DNA from: Larus michahellis | Lineage: Eukaryota > Chordata > Aves > Charadriiformes > Laridae | Assembly: GCF_964199755.1 (NCBI RefSeq) | Contig: NC_133906.1 | Span: 9,858,001 to 9,922,000 of the forward strand | Direction of reading: 5' to 3' | Length of the DNA: 64,000 nt | In this document: one piece after another, positions 1-11,200 of the stretch | Layout of the letters: each line of letters opens with the position of its first letter | How positions within the stretch are numbered: the first letter of the stretch is position 1 | The notes under the pieces: model-generated | Seen by the model: only the letters and a program-made list of their open reading frames with translations | What the model was told of the DNA's origin: nothing | Database searches by the model: none | Position numbers and translations under genes: made by a program

Positions 1-1059
1 TAAGCAAACACACAGGTTCACTTATATGTTTGTTTTTCAACGGACGGTATTGACAGTGCCGAGGTCAGGCTGGGAGAGAAGAAAGGAAGCAGTGAAGACC
101 TTTCCAGAGGAGAGGAAGGCTGCTGCTGCTCCTTGCACATCGCAGGAGTTCCCTCTCCTGGCTGGAACACTGCAGGGAGCTGGGACCCCGGGTTCCCCCT
201 ACCTGGGAGCAGGGGTGGGTGCATCTGCAGCTCCCGCACCACTGGTCTTCCCCCGAAGAGCGTACTGCCCAAACTGCTGCAACATCCCAAGCTGTCTGCC
301 CCGGAGACTGACCTCAGCCTGGCCATCCATCATCCGCTGCTACAATAACAAAGTCCAAATAATCTCCTAAAAAAACCTCTACCTTGCCTTTGCTATCCCA
401 AGCAAAAACAGCCAAGTGCTGTAAGACGGGACAGAGAAAATGCTTCTGCTTCAAGAAACACAGGGCAATTTTCCCATTAAAAGAGAAGTATTTTATTTTT
501 AAAAAGAAGTCATAATGACATCACACACTTCAAAGCCCTGTCCAGGCCAACTGCCGCTGCCGTCTGGGAGCTTAAAGCTGGCAAACCAGGACCTAGCTCC
601 TTCCTCGCTGCCCTGAAGGGGCAGAAACTTGCAGCTGTGTAAAGTTTTAATTACTCGCCCTTCTATGAAGTTTCCACAGGGGAAGTTTGTTTTGGAGCTA
701 GGAGAGATGCCTGGGGGGTTGAGGAAATTACCCTAGTTTTTCACTCACTGACACAGCTCTGTCTCTCCTGGTGTCAGGTCCACAAACTGGCTCCGCTCCC
801 AATACCTGAATCAGAGCACTTAAACACGAGCAGGATTCCCACTAACTTTCCTCAGCTTCGGAGTAAGTCTGAGCAAGGTCAGTGTTCAGCAGCGATGAAA
901 TGCTTAGGCTCAGCGATGCGAGCCTGGAACAGGTACAGAGCTTGGATAGCTCGGTTGTGACAGGGAAAACCTTGCACTAGGGACATGACTAGCGCACGTT
1001 CAAGCACAGAGCTGTCTGAATCCCCGTAGCTCCAGTCCTGAAAAACACCTTCCCTTCAG
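1..1059. other. Non-coding stretch, nothing identified
   Basis: Mixed-composition sequence before the CpG island. Open frames here are short and resemble nothing I recognise. If the island at 1,060-2,130 drives a leftward gene, this stretch would be the beginning of its first intron. Nothing else is supported. Confidence 0.5.
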
Positions 1060-2130
1060 CATCTTCACTTCAGTGAAGTTCCCTACGCCTGCAGAGCCCG
1101 ACGAGCCTCTCTGCCTGGTAACTCTCTCAGCGGCACCGGGCTCCTGCTCTGTCCCAGCCGCAATAACGTTTCTTGCCTTCCCGCGGATCGCTGCTGCTAA
1201 TTCCAGCACTTTGCCCAACGCCGCGAGTCGAGGGGCGGCATGGCAGCCGGCGGGCACCCACGCCGGCAACAAACACCAGCGCAAAACCCCTCTACCCAGC
1301 CGGCTGCCCGTGCAATTCCACACACACCAACCTTCCCACACACGAGCAACCGTGGCGCTCAGCCATGCCCGTGTCACCCCGTGTCGCTCCACGCACGCCC
1401 GCGGGGCGAAGTCCCGCTCCGCCGGGACGCCCGGCTCCTACCCCGGCCATTGGCCACCGGCCCGGCCAGGTGCGTTTGCCCCCCGCAGCCGGGCACAAAA
1501 CGAGCCAAGACGGTGACAAAACCGCCGGGCGAAGTGGGCTCGGGTCAAGCTCCTGGGAGCTGAGGGCGCAGAGCCCGCCCGGGGGCTGCGGGACCCCCCG
1601 ACAGAGCCCCCGCTCCGCCTCCCCCTCCCGCACGCCGCCCCTCTGTGGGGTCCCCCCCCGCCTTACCATCGCCGTGCCAGAGCTCCGCGGCGCACGGCCC
1701 GGCCCCCCGGCCGGGACTCCTCATCGCGGCGGCGGCGGGGCGGGATGGGGCCGCCCGGGCCGGTCTCCGGTGCTGTGCGGTGCGGTGCGGTGCCGGGGGG
1801 GGTGGGGGGTGGTCCGCGCTCTCCGCCCGCCGGGCTGCGGCGCTGCCTGCCGAGCGCAGGGCGCGCTGCCCCCGCCCCGCCGTTCCGCGGCCGCGGAGAG
1901 CGCCCGCCTCTGCGCCGCTCCGCCCCGGAGGGCAGCGGGGATGCTCGGCCCCGCAAACCCCCGGCGGTCCCTTCCCCAGCCCACCCCGAGAAAAGTTGGG
2001 TCCGTCCGGCCGCGGGGAGCCCGGGGGGCTGCGGGGCTGCCGTCCCCTCCGCGGGTCGAGGGTGGCTCTGCCCGTCTCGTCCCCCCCACCCCCGGCAGCC
2101 TCAGCGCTCCCCGGCACATGTGCCTCGAGT
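1060..2130. promoter_or_regulatory. CpG island, probable promoter of an unidentified gene
   Basis: About 1 kb of very GC-rich sequence dense in CG dinucleotides, sharply different from the flanks. The densest part is about 1,560-2,100, with many GC-box-like GGGCGG/CCGCCC strings. In bird genomes such islands usually mark transcription start sites. The long overlapping open frames on both strands are expected from GC richness, because stop codons are rare, and are not taken as coding. There is a good splice donor on the minus strand (GATG/GTAAGG at 1,667/1,666) with an ATG 58 bases before it, so leftward transcription out of the window is the best guess. In mammals TIGD6 and HMGXB3 lie on this side of SLC26A2, but nothing readable here identifies either. 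Confidence 0.65.
1667..1724 (-). CDS. Candidate first coding exon segment (unidentified gene)
   Basis: On the minus strand an ATG with G at -3 opens a 19-codon frame, MRSPGRGAGPCAAELWHGD. It runs into a consensus-like donor (GATG followed by GTAAGG), leaving phase 1. Its place inside a CpG island, the fair Kozak context and the donor all fit a first coding exon. The peptide is composition-biased and I do not recognise it. It could equally be an upstream ORF in a non-coding first exon, or chance. The next exon would lie outside the window to the left. Confidence 0.25.
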
Positions 2131-2193
2131 TTCCATCTCAGTGCTTTGGGTCGGGCAAGTCTCCCTTGGTCCTGGCGAAGACTTTCGGATGCT

Positions 2194-2269
2194 TCTCTCT
2201 CTCTCTCTCTCTCTCTCGGCTCTTAAAGCCAACGTCAGGGATTTGTGTGTGTGTTTGTTTGTTTGTTTG
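2194..2269. repeat. Simple repeats: (TC)n then (TG)n/(TTTG)n
   Basis: About 12 TC units at 2,194-2,217 are followed after 25 bases by TG and TTTG units at 2,243-2,269. They lie immediately outside the CpG island. Confidence 0.9.
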
Positions 2270-5200
2270 GGTGCAGAAATAGCAGAAAGGAAGCAGAGCC
2301 ACGCTGCAAGTGCATTTTTCACTTGAGTGTCAGCCCAGTTCCTTTGACATTATTAGAGCTTTTGGCAGCTGAAAAATCTGGCCCTGTGACCCTTAACAAA
2401 CCTCAGTCTTGACAAAGGTGGACACCCCAACCAGCTCTTCATCTGAATTTTTAAAATACCTATTGCAATATCGAAGTGAGCATAAAAACAGGATCTGAGC
2501 AGCTCCAGCCTCAGGTATGCTTGCCTTCCACACCTGGACTGCATTTTGTATTTTTTGGGTTTCAAGCTACAGTGCCTTTGACAGTTTCTCCTTTGGAAAG
2601 TGCCTGTAAACATCTCATGTAAACATAAGGCTCGGTACTGACAGCTGCAGGGAGGATTTCTGACCAGACCTGCTTTTGGAAATGAAGCGATACTTCTCCA
2701 GCTACCAGCACTCAGCTTCAGCTGCAGCTCCAGGGTTTAGCTGGATTCCCTCCATTCCTGGTATCTCCAGGCCTGCAGGAGACTAGGGTCCCCCATTCCC
2801 TTGGTATAACTATGTGGGCTCCATGTGTACCCTAAGAAACAGCCACTGCTGATACAGATAACTCACAAATTGAAACCCAATCCACAGGGCAAGGCCCTTC
2901 GTCTTGGCGTCTCCATCTCAATGTAACTTCTGGCTACAAGCGTTGGCAGATCTGACTCCAGGAGGCTGACTCTGTTGAGTGAAATCCATGGCACGGATTC
3001 AGGCAGACTGCTGGACTCATACAACACCTCTTGGGCTTTGTGGGTCACCCCGAGGGAGGTCACTGTGAGCCCTTCAGGCTGTCGTTTCTCAGAGCAGAAC
3101 TGCACTGGAAAGGGGTGTTCCAGAGTACACACAAGTTCAGAGAAGTAAGTTGGTTTGTAGCCATCCGTTTCGTGCCCATTATTCACCATTTAGGTCCTTG
3201 CACCTGGAAAAGGGACATCTTTGGTTGTGTGTAGATGCAGGAGAAACCAGAGCACCCAACAAAGTGCAATATATGTTGCTTGCTGACAAGATACATAAGG
3301 TTTCAGAAATTAAATGTATATTGAACACAAGTTATTATCAACTTGTTTGATAGGACCCATTTTTTAAAGAAAGATCTGAGGATTTTTGGCAAAGATCTTT
3401 CAACTGATTTCTCAAAAAATTTGGTGGTATTTTCAGCTGTTGCAGGCAAACACGCCTTCCCAGGCTGCCAGACCTCGTGTTTGTTGCATGCATTTGTTCA
3501 TCGCTATAGTAACTGAAAGACAGATAAAGAATAACATTAAGAAAATTAAAACTAGGATCAAATCCATGAAGGGACACCTTGGCATAGTTTGGATATTCTC
3601 AGACTTGCACCACCGAGGACAAAGTGGATGAGGCTGGGCTGGGTGCAGCTGAGAAGGGTCATTTTGAAACTGGAAGCTAAAGCGTTCCTGAAACACTTTT
3701 GTTTTGCCTTCATTTTCTTCTCTATAGTACCAACGTGAGCTTTCTGCACAACTCATTATTATAGCCTCCAGCTTTAATACTAAATCTATATATATGTGGC
3801 TTGATGTCTGCTCGCGGAACAAGCATTTGTAGCTCTTCCTGACAAGACCCGAGTCCGCAGAGCAGCTGCTCGCTTGCCTTCGCAGTTGTTCTGAGTCAGG
3901 ATCTCCAGCAGCAGCTACTAACGAGCCTGATGGCACAAAAGGGAAAACATCAGAGTGTGGAGCCCTAAGCCAGGCACACGCTGCGGTTTGCACATGAGCA
4001 GGCAAACTGAAGTCAAACGGGTTTGTGCGCTTTCCTAGCAGGTGTTTAAATGCTTCGCTGGATTGAAAACCAGCAGCACTGTGGGTCAGCTGCTCACCTG
4101 CATCCGTCAAGTTGGAGAGTGATGGAAAAGAGAACCGAGCAGTTCCCTTCCTGCTGGCACCGCAGCAAACTCCTGTCCCAGCCTTGCTGTGCTCCAGCAG
4201 TCTTACAGAAAGGCACTTTGAAAACCTGAAAGCTAGAAGGCAGATTCAAAACTTGCAGTCAGGGGAGGGTCTTGACACCTTAGGTCCCTGTCTGCCCAGC
4301 CCCAGCGGCTGGAGCCAGGGATAAACCACGCTGTGCTGGTAGCAGTTTGGCTATGTCCTGCTGGAAGACCGGGCACAATCGCAGCCCGCACCCACCCATT
4401 GCACGAGCACTGGGTTCTGCTTGCGCTGTCTCTGCCACCCAATTCCTCCCCTCCTGACCCTTTGGTGTGTCCCTATCGCCAGTATTTGGAGGAGAGCAAT
4501 ACTCTACACCACCAGTACCAGGTGTACATAGAGCCATCTCTCCATCCAAGCAAAACCTACAGCAGCAAAGTGTTTTGCTGTCTGTAGCGTGGGCCGGGTG
4601 GATCGAGAGCCAAGGGAGGCATTTGCAGAAGCTTGAAAACAGCAGAGCCCCTTGCGTAGAGACACCTGAATGTGAGCAGTGCCCAAGCCGCGCCAGGCTG
4701 CCTGCCGCTGCTCCTCTGCTCGCCTGCTCCGAGGATCCAGGCACTCTCCTTGCTTTACCGTGAAGTAACGTGCACACCACGGAGTGGGAAACGGATTTTG
4801 ATGCACGGAGGAGGCAAGGTGCAAGACCCTTCCATCGCCAGGTGTTTCTGAACCCCGACAAAAGGTCACGCCGAACCCCAGTGCTGTCACCGATTTTGGT
4901 CATATTACATCACACCTCCTCCTTTTAATGCAGATCCCCCTCCGGGATTATCAAAGAGTTTATTCAGCCTGAATGGGATGACTACAAAAATTTAATTAAA
5001 TTTTTAAAAAGAAAAATTGGAAAGGATTAAAGAGGAAGATAAGGCAGTGGCTTTTTCCTCTCCCCCCCCCCCCCTCCCCTTTTTTCCTTCTGTAACAATA
5101 ATAAAGCCAAAGATCTAGTTGAGAAAAAAAGTGTCTGAGTGATTCACTGGGACTGAATCACAGTCACTATGCAGTGGAATTCGCTGCCTTCGCTTCTGCA

Positions 5201-8200
5201 GTAGTAACTCCGTCGCTGCTTTAGATCACTGGCTGCGCTTTCAGGCACAGATATAAGACAGAGAGGGAGATAAAACCAACTTAACAGAGAGGCTTTTTGG
5301 TGTGCGCGGCGTGTTCCCTTTGAACACAGCATGGTCTCCTTTGCCCAGTTGTGTGGGATGGATTTTATTAAAAAGAGAGCCTGAATAAATTAAGTTTCTG
5401 AGGGTTATACCTGCCATTAGATCATGCAGTCCTCCCACTCTGCTGGGGAAGAACTTCTTTCTTTCTATTCCATTTTAAATGCAAGCTTCCCCACTCTCGC
5501 TGGGAGGTTACCTCTGAAGTAAGCACTCTGCCTGGGCCACGGCATCTGTTTGTACCCAGACCTAAGCTGGAAAGTCCAGATGCAGTACCCAAACACCTTG
5601 ATCTGTCAGTGGTTTGGATACCAGTCCATTTTGCGAGGGAAACCATTGCGCAGAGGTGAGGCAGGAGGAAAATTCTGGTCTACATCTGATTTACAGCATC
5701 AGCTGATCTGGTGCTCGTCCTTACTTAGAATTATGTCTCACTGTTGTCACCACCTCCTTTCTTTACATTATTCATTATTCGGTCCAGGGAGCGCTCTGGA
5801 TGCTACAGCATTGCCATGCATCCGGGTTCCTGGACTCATGATAAAAACGCTCAGCCTGAGATAAGATGGGAAGCAGCTGAAAACCAAAGTGATCAAAAAG
5901 AAGGGGATAACACTAGTGATACTTAAACAGACAGCCCTTTAAATAATCTAACTCCGACATCTACGGTTTGAAATCTCACTGTTTGCAGAGCACTTTGATT
6001 TATTCACCATACTTCATTTACAACACTACCTGGATATTTTAATCTTAAATCCAGTTTAAGGCAGGTCTGACTTTAAGCTTTGGAGGACAACATTTGCATT
6101 CATTTTTAACAGTGTAACTATCACTGTTCTTAATACAGACATCGTTAATTCAGGTTTCATCTGAGGGTCGCAAAATTATTTTGCAAGCATCGGAGCGACC
6201 CTTTGAGGTATTTATTATCTCAGGACCAAAGAAGAAACCAAAGCAAGGGGCAACCGTGTCAGCAGCAGCTGGAGCAGGGCCAGGCAGCTGCCTGCGGGAC
6301 AGGGGCTCCCCTCCGCACAGCAGCGCAGCCCCTCCACGGCCGGTGCCTTGGGATGTCTTTCGCAAAAACCTCTCATCTCCATCTCCAGCACAGCCCCAAC
6401 TTTGAAATGGCCAGAGATATGTAAGACCACCTACCCCTTTCCCGGTTCCAGTCATGCGAGGTGGAATATGAAATAAGTCTGATATCAGGGGACAAGTTTG
6501 TCTTTCTTTTTTACTGGAGACAATTTTTTTGGAGACAAATTCCCCATTTACAGTCTGTGAGCTGGAAACTACTAAACAATCCATCAGAAATTTAAGGATG
6601 AGGGAGGCAAAATGACAGCGGATAATAAAGCACCCTCAGCCTGCACAGATGTGGGCACCTGGAGAAGCGCTGGTGCTGCTGTAGCTCCACAGGGAAGGAC
6701 AGGAGGCAGTGCCTGTGCTGGGGCTGCGTCCTCCTCGGCTCCCTCTTCTGCCTCCAGTAAAGCCACATCTGCCCTCAGGCTGGCGCTGCTGCCGGCTCTG
6801 TGTACATTTTGGGTTTTCCTCTCGAGCATGCACACCCACAGTGCTCCCCAAGCCCGAGTAGTGTCTGATGGGTTTGTGTCCTCTGCTCTTCAGCGTCCTT
6901 TGGCGTTTCCTCTGACTCCTCCTGGGAGAGGCTCTCGGAGTGCTGGGCCATCTCAGTCCTCTCTCCACAGGCCACAGAAGTGTGACAGAACTTTTCATCA
7001 TTTTCTTTTAACTGGTTTAAAAAAAAATTGTGTATCTAATGAAAATTGGTTCTTTTCTCCTGCAAAGAAGTTTTGGAAGAAAAAGACCTGCCTGGGAGGC
7101 AGAATTACATCTCCCGCCTCCTGCCATCCCCCCAGTGCTGAGAGGCTCACAGCACCCCGGGGCATCGGGTGTTTGTCTTTCTGCACTGCAGGAGGCACTG
7201 GCTGCTGCTGCTGGGGCGTCAGGACCACACTGCTGAAACCAGAGCATAGATTCTGGTACCAACTGGCAAAAGAGAGAGAAGCCTTAGTGCAGCGCAGAGG
7301 CAGCTAGGGGCTGGCGACACCGGCATCACCTCTCCCACCAGGCAGCAGGGAGCACACCAGACACTGGGCCACGCTGGCATTATAGCCCTTCTTCCTATAA
7401 ATCCTCACTGCCAGGAGGGAAGGTGACACAGACCCCTTCCCTTCCTTGTCCCTGACAGAGCAGAGGGATGAACTTGCTGTGAAAATGCAAGCAGGAGGAA
7501 CCAAGCCACGGCACGCGTCCGGGCAGAAACCTCCTGGAGCTCCGAAGAGCCCAGAGGCTGCTCCGCACCCCATGCTCAGCCCGGCGGCAGCCAGGTCCTG
7601 CAGCCGTCTGCCACGGGCGAGATACCCTGAGCTGTAACCCCAGCTGCGTAGGAGCCCACGCTGGGCTTCATAATTTATATGCATATGAGTCTGCGTATAT
7701 TTCCATGAGCACTGCATCTCCGAGTGAATAAGGATAACTATATGCAACTGTGAATAAAAGAGCTGAGTGAATCATTCATCATGGATTATTGATAGGATTA
7801 ATTTTACCTCTTCTTCTGCTCTCAGGATGCCCACAAGCCCCCCTGAATTTATTTTCCCTCTTTTATTAAATATTTTTGAAGACGAAGTAGATTAAAGCCA
7901 AGTAATTTTTATCCTCTTTGCTTGGCTGAACAAGATGGTTGCAGCCAGGTTAACCACTGCAAATTCTTCGCAGAAAGCGAGTGTCTTCCCTTCTGGCATC
8001 GGAGCCTGGAAGCTTCAAAATCTTTCCCCCTGAATGGTCATGCATGAGAAGTGCAGTCACGGGGATCTAAGAGGAACATGAGCACCAGACAGGGGGACAA
8101 GCAGAAAGGAAGGGGTTTCAGGAGCTAGCTGGAGTAACTGACTGCCAGCTCAGGCAGGGCTCAGGCAGGGCTGCGCTCGGCTGCGGGATGGCGGGGGGAA

Positions 8201-8810
8201 AGGTGGTACAAGCTCAGCTCGACAGGTTCAACGCCCACGCGTCAGGAGGCTGTTAGAGCTCCTCTTTCTGACAACAAGGAGGAATCAGCTCCTCTGTGGA
8301 CTCTTCAGGCAAAGTCCTGAGCCTCTACGCTGCCTGTGCTGGCCTTCCAGGCAGACTGCAAGGATGAAGGAGCCCGAGTCCGCCCAGGGCTGGGTACTGA
8401 TGCTGCTGAAGGACCTCTGAAGGGTGGAGGGCAGAGCTGGCCTCCACCGGCAGACGGCAGGTCGCACCCTCACCCATTCCTAGCAGAGGAAGGAAACCTT
8501 CCTCTGGCAGGGCTCTGGTGGTTTTCCACGTGGAAAGCATGAGACCTCAGCGACACACTCACGACATCAGAGAATGGCCTAGCACATTTCAGTCATGATC
8601 CAGCAAAGCAATCCTGGGCTTAGCAGTCCTGCCCAAGCAGGGAGGAGGTTCGTGTGGATCAGGTTATCCTCTGCCATTTCTCATGTGTATTTCTTTTTCA
8701 TGTGCAGCACTTTTCAGGTAGAGCAACTGGCTGGGAGCAGAACCTGCTCTTCACAAGATTTGAAGCCCATCGCATGGTTTAGCACAGCCAGGAGTTGGCT
8801 CCCCGGCGTT
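2270..8810. other. Intergenic or intronic DNA without supported genes
   Basis: I found no exon, RNA gene or transposon that I can defend. The longest frame, 225 codons on the minus strand at 3,433-4,110, is discussed under findings. A C-rich run lies at about 5,064-5,077. A short tandem copy of CAGGCAGGGCT lies near 8,151-8,172. The sequence may belong to the downstream flank of the SLC26-type gene at 21-24 kb, or to an upstream region of the orphan CpG island. Confidence 0.5.
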
Positions 8811-8938
8811 TTTGGCAAATGCTGGCTGATGCTCAGTCTTCTGCACGTGCTTCATGCCAAGAGTTTGGTAAGCCCGGTGCTTTCAGTCAAACTGTCCTTG
8901 TGCAGAAATTGAACCTGGCTCCATTTCCCACACCGGAG
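8811..8938. repeat. Local duplication, copy 1 (128 bp)
   Basis: This segment aligns without gaps to 10,125-10,252, with 14 mismatches by my count (about 89% identity). Both copies are in the same orientation and start 1,314 bp apart. Similarity falls off abruptly on both sides. Both contain a GTAAGC string after AAGAGTTTG that resembles a splice donor. In the shared open frame seven of nine changed codons alter the amino acid, so coding constraint is not supported. It may be a segmental duplication or two copies of an avian interspersed repeat I do not recognise. Confidence 0.8.
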
Positions 8939-10124
8939 CAGTCGAAATTCATCTCTGCAGGAGCAGCAGCCTGCTAGGTTCTCCCGTGTTGTTGCCTCTC
9001 AGAGGACTTTCCTTTGCCCACAAAGACCTCTGCTTGCACGGAGATCCCAGTGTCCACACAACCATGCAGCTGGCAGCGTGAATGTCCATAAGCACCACAC
9101 GCAAAGCGCTGCAGCCCCTGGGAATAAAACACTCATTCAAACCAATTTGATTCACACTGGTTTTGCACGTCAGCTCTTCTCCAGACAGGACATTGTCTGC
9201 GGGCATTTGTACGTCCCATTATTCAGTGTGACAAGCACGTCCTGTCGTGTCTCAGTGTGGCTTCCCCTTGGCCAGCCGCACGCCGTCCGGCACCACCCCG
9301 GATGATTTTACACAAACAGGCCAGCAATTGTTCCCTTGCAGATGGCTGCGAACTGCGCTGGGGACCAAGGCTGCTGTTTCCATGGCAGCACGTAGATGAT
9401 TCCACTTGTTAGCAGCCCTACTATTAAAATACAAACAAAAATAAACCCGGAGAGTGACTTTTTCCTTTCCACTCCTTGTTCTTTGGGGAGCCTTCACCCT
9501 CTGCTCCGGGCTGGAAACCTCAGTCTGCGGCTGTGGCTTTTCCCACCGTGTTTCCCCAGGGCTGCTGGAGCTGCGTGAACAGTGGCAGCGGTGTGTGGAG
9601 CATCGCACGCCGCGCTGCACAGCCTCAGGAACACGGCCAGGTCGGCTGGGGTCAGCCCTGAGACGGGAGTCTGCGGGGTCACGGCCATTCGGCAAGAGGG
9701 AGGCTGGTCCCTGCAGCGAAGGGAGCCAGCAACCCCTGTGCTGCTCTGGGGTGCCCTGACTACCCAGAAGGAAAGCCTAGGCCCCTCTTGGAAATGGAAA
9801 ACTATTTCCTAAGTCCTTTACTTGCTCAGTGGAGCAGCATTATTTCTGATCATTAATCTTCTGATCATCAAAAATCTTCAAAAAGAAAAGAAAAAATAAG
9901 ACTTCTCTGTTCAGGCTGTTCAAAGAGAGAACAAACTGGAGCCTGCAGGTGGCTTGCGAACCCTTTCTGGCCGCTGCAGGCTGGATTAACACACAGTTAT
10001 GGCCAATGTTCGCCCAAGGGCAGTGAGTGCCGGAGCCCGCAGCCAGCCTCCTGCACCCCGGCAGCCGCGATGGCTGGCACTTCCCAGAATGGTTTTTTCA
10101 AAGATGCTGGTGATCACTTTTGTG

Positions 10125-10252
10125 CTTGGCAAATACTGGCTGATGCTCAGTGTTCTGCACATGCTCCATGACAAGAGTTTGGTAAGCCCAGTGCCTTCAG
10201 TCAAACTGTCCATGTGCAGAAAGTGAACCCAGCTCCGTTTCCCACCCCGGAG
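10125..10252. repeat. Local duplication, copy 2 (128 bp)
   Basis: Partner of 8,811-8,938 in direct orientation. The shared block runs from (C/T)TTGGCAAAT to CCGGAG. The two copies keep the same TGA at the end of their open frame, but upstream of the block the sequences are unrelated. Confidence 0.8.
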
Positions 10253-11110
10253 ACACTCGGTAATTTGCAACAGCTCAGCACATCAGAAGTTAAACCAGAG
10301 CTGCCCATCTCAGAGCTGCGATACCAATTTGTCTTGGGCTTGGACAAAACAGACAGGTGGCTAGTCCTCCTCCATGGCTAGGAATGGAAGTCGCGGCTGG
10401 GATTTGCAGAACTAGCCTGGGGTCTAATAAATGCAAAGACAATTAAGTATTTTCACTTCCAAGAAACAAATACCAGAAATTCTGCACCCAAGTTTAACTC
10501 GCTTGTTGTGCCACATTTAACCTTCAGTCCTTCTCACTTCTCCTTTCTGCAGTTTCCACACTGATTTTGGCAAAATACACTGCAACATTCGCACAGCCTT
10601 GAAGGGAAATTCATTATGCTGCTTCCCAAACACAGCAGATATTTTCAGCTAAATAACGGGCATAGTAGGCCAGGCCGGGCACAGGGGTGGAAGCGTTCAG
10701 CAAGAGAAAATCACCTTTCACCAGCAGCAGCTGCTGTGCTTCCTCTTGGAGGCCACACACAGTGAATTATTCGCGTGGCACGGTTTCTAGGGGGGAAAAA
10801 AAAAAAAGAAAGAGAAAAAATAGAAGAAAGGAAAGAAATGGCTGTCTCTGGTCCAGCCACAGCAGCCTAAAGCATCCCAGCAGTATTTAGCCCAGTTATT
10901 GTAGTGCTTGGGGAATAAAAGTGGCCCATCTAATACCGTACTTCATCTCTATCGTGGCTACTAGTGGCTACCTAAGGAGGAGGTTAAGAGGGAGCTGGAC
11001 ATGAAGGCTCAGGCACACACGCTGCATCCCTGGGACATTCTCCAAATTCTCCAAGCCAGCAGTGATCTGCAGTTAAAGAAGTCCCTTGGCCAGAGAGGAT
11101 ACCACTGCCT

Positions 11111-11200
11111 CAATTAATTGTTCTTCCATTAATTACTCCTGCCAGATTACAAATACATTTTTGGCATCTGGCAGCAAGGGGTTCCTGCATTAATTACCCC
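11111..11200. promoter_or_regulatory. Cluster of homeodomain-type TAATTA motifs
   Basis: Three ATTAAT/TAATTA core motifs occur within 90 bases: CAATTAATTG (11,111-11,120), CCATTAATTACTCC (11,127-11,140) and GCATTAATTACCCC (11,189-11,202). The last two share flanking bases. TAATTA is the core bound by many homeodomain proteins, so this could be a small enhancer. In AT-containing intergenic DNA such motifs also arise by chance. Confidence 0.2.

Noticed and set aside
1173-2282. 369-codon plus-strand frame and several other long frames across the left CpG island
   Set aside because: Proline/arginine/alanine-rich translation open on both strands at once, as expected from GC-rich DNA poor in stop codons; no family resemblance.
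8595-8912. Frames over the 128-bp duplicated blocks as coding exons
   Set aside because: Seven of nine codon differences between copies are non-synonymous, and upstream parts of the frames are unrelated.
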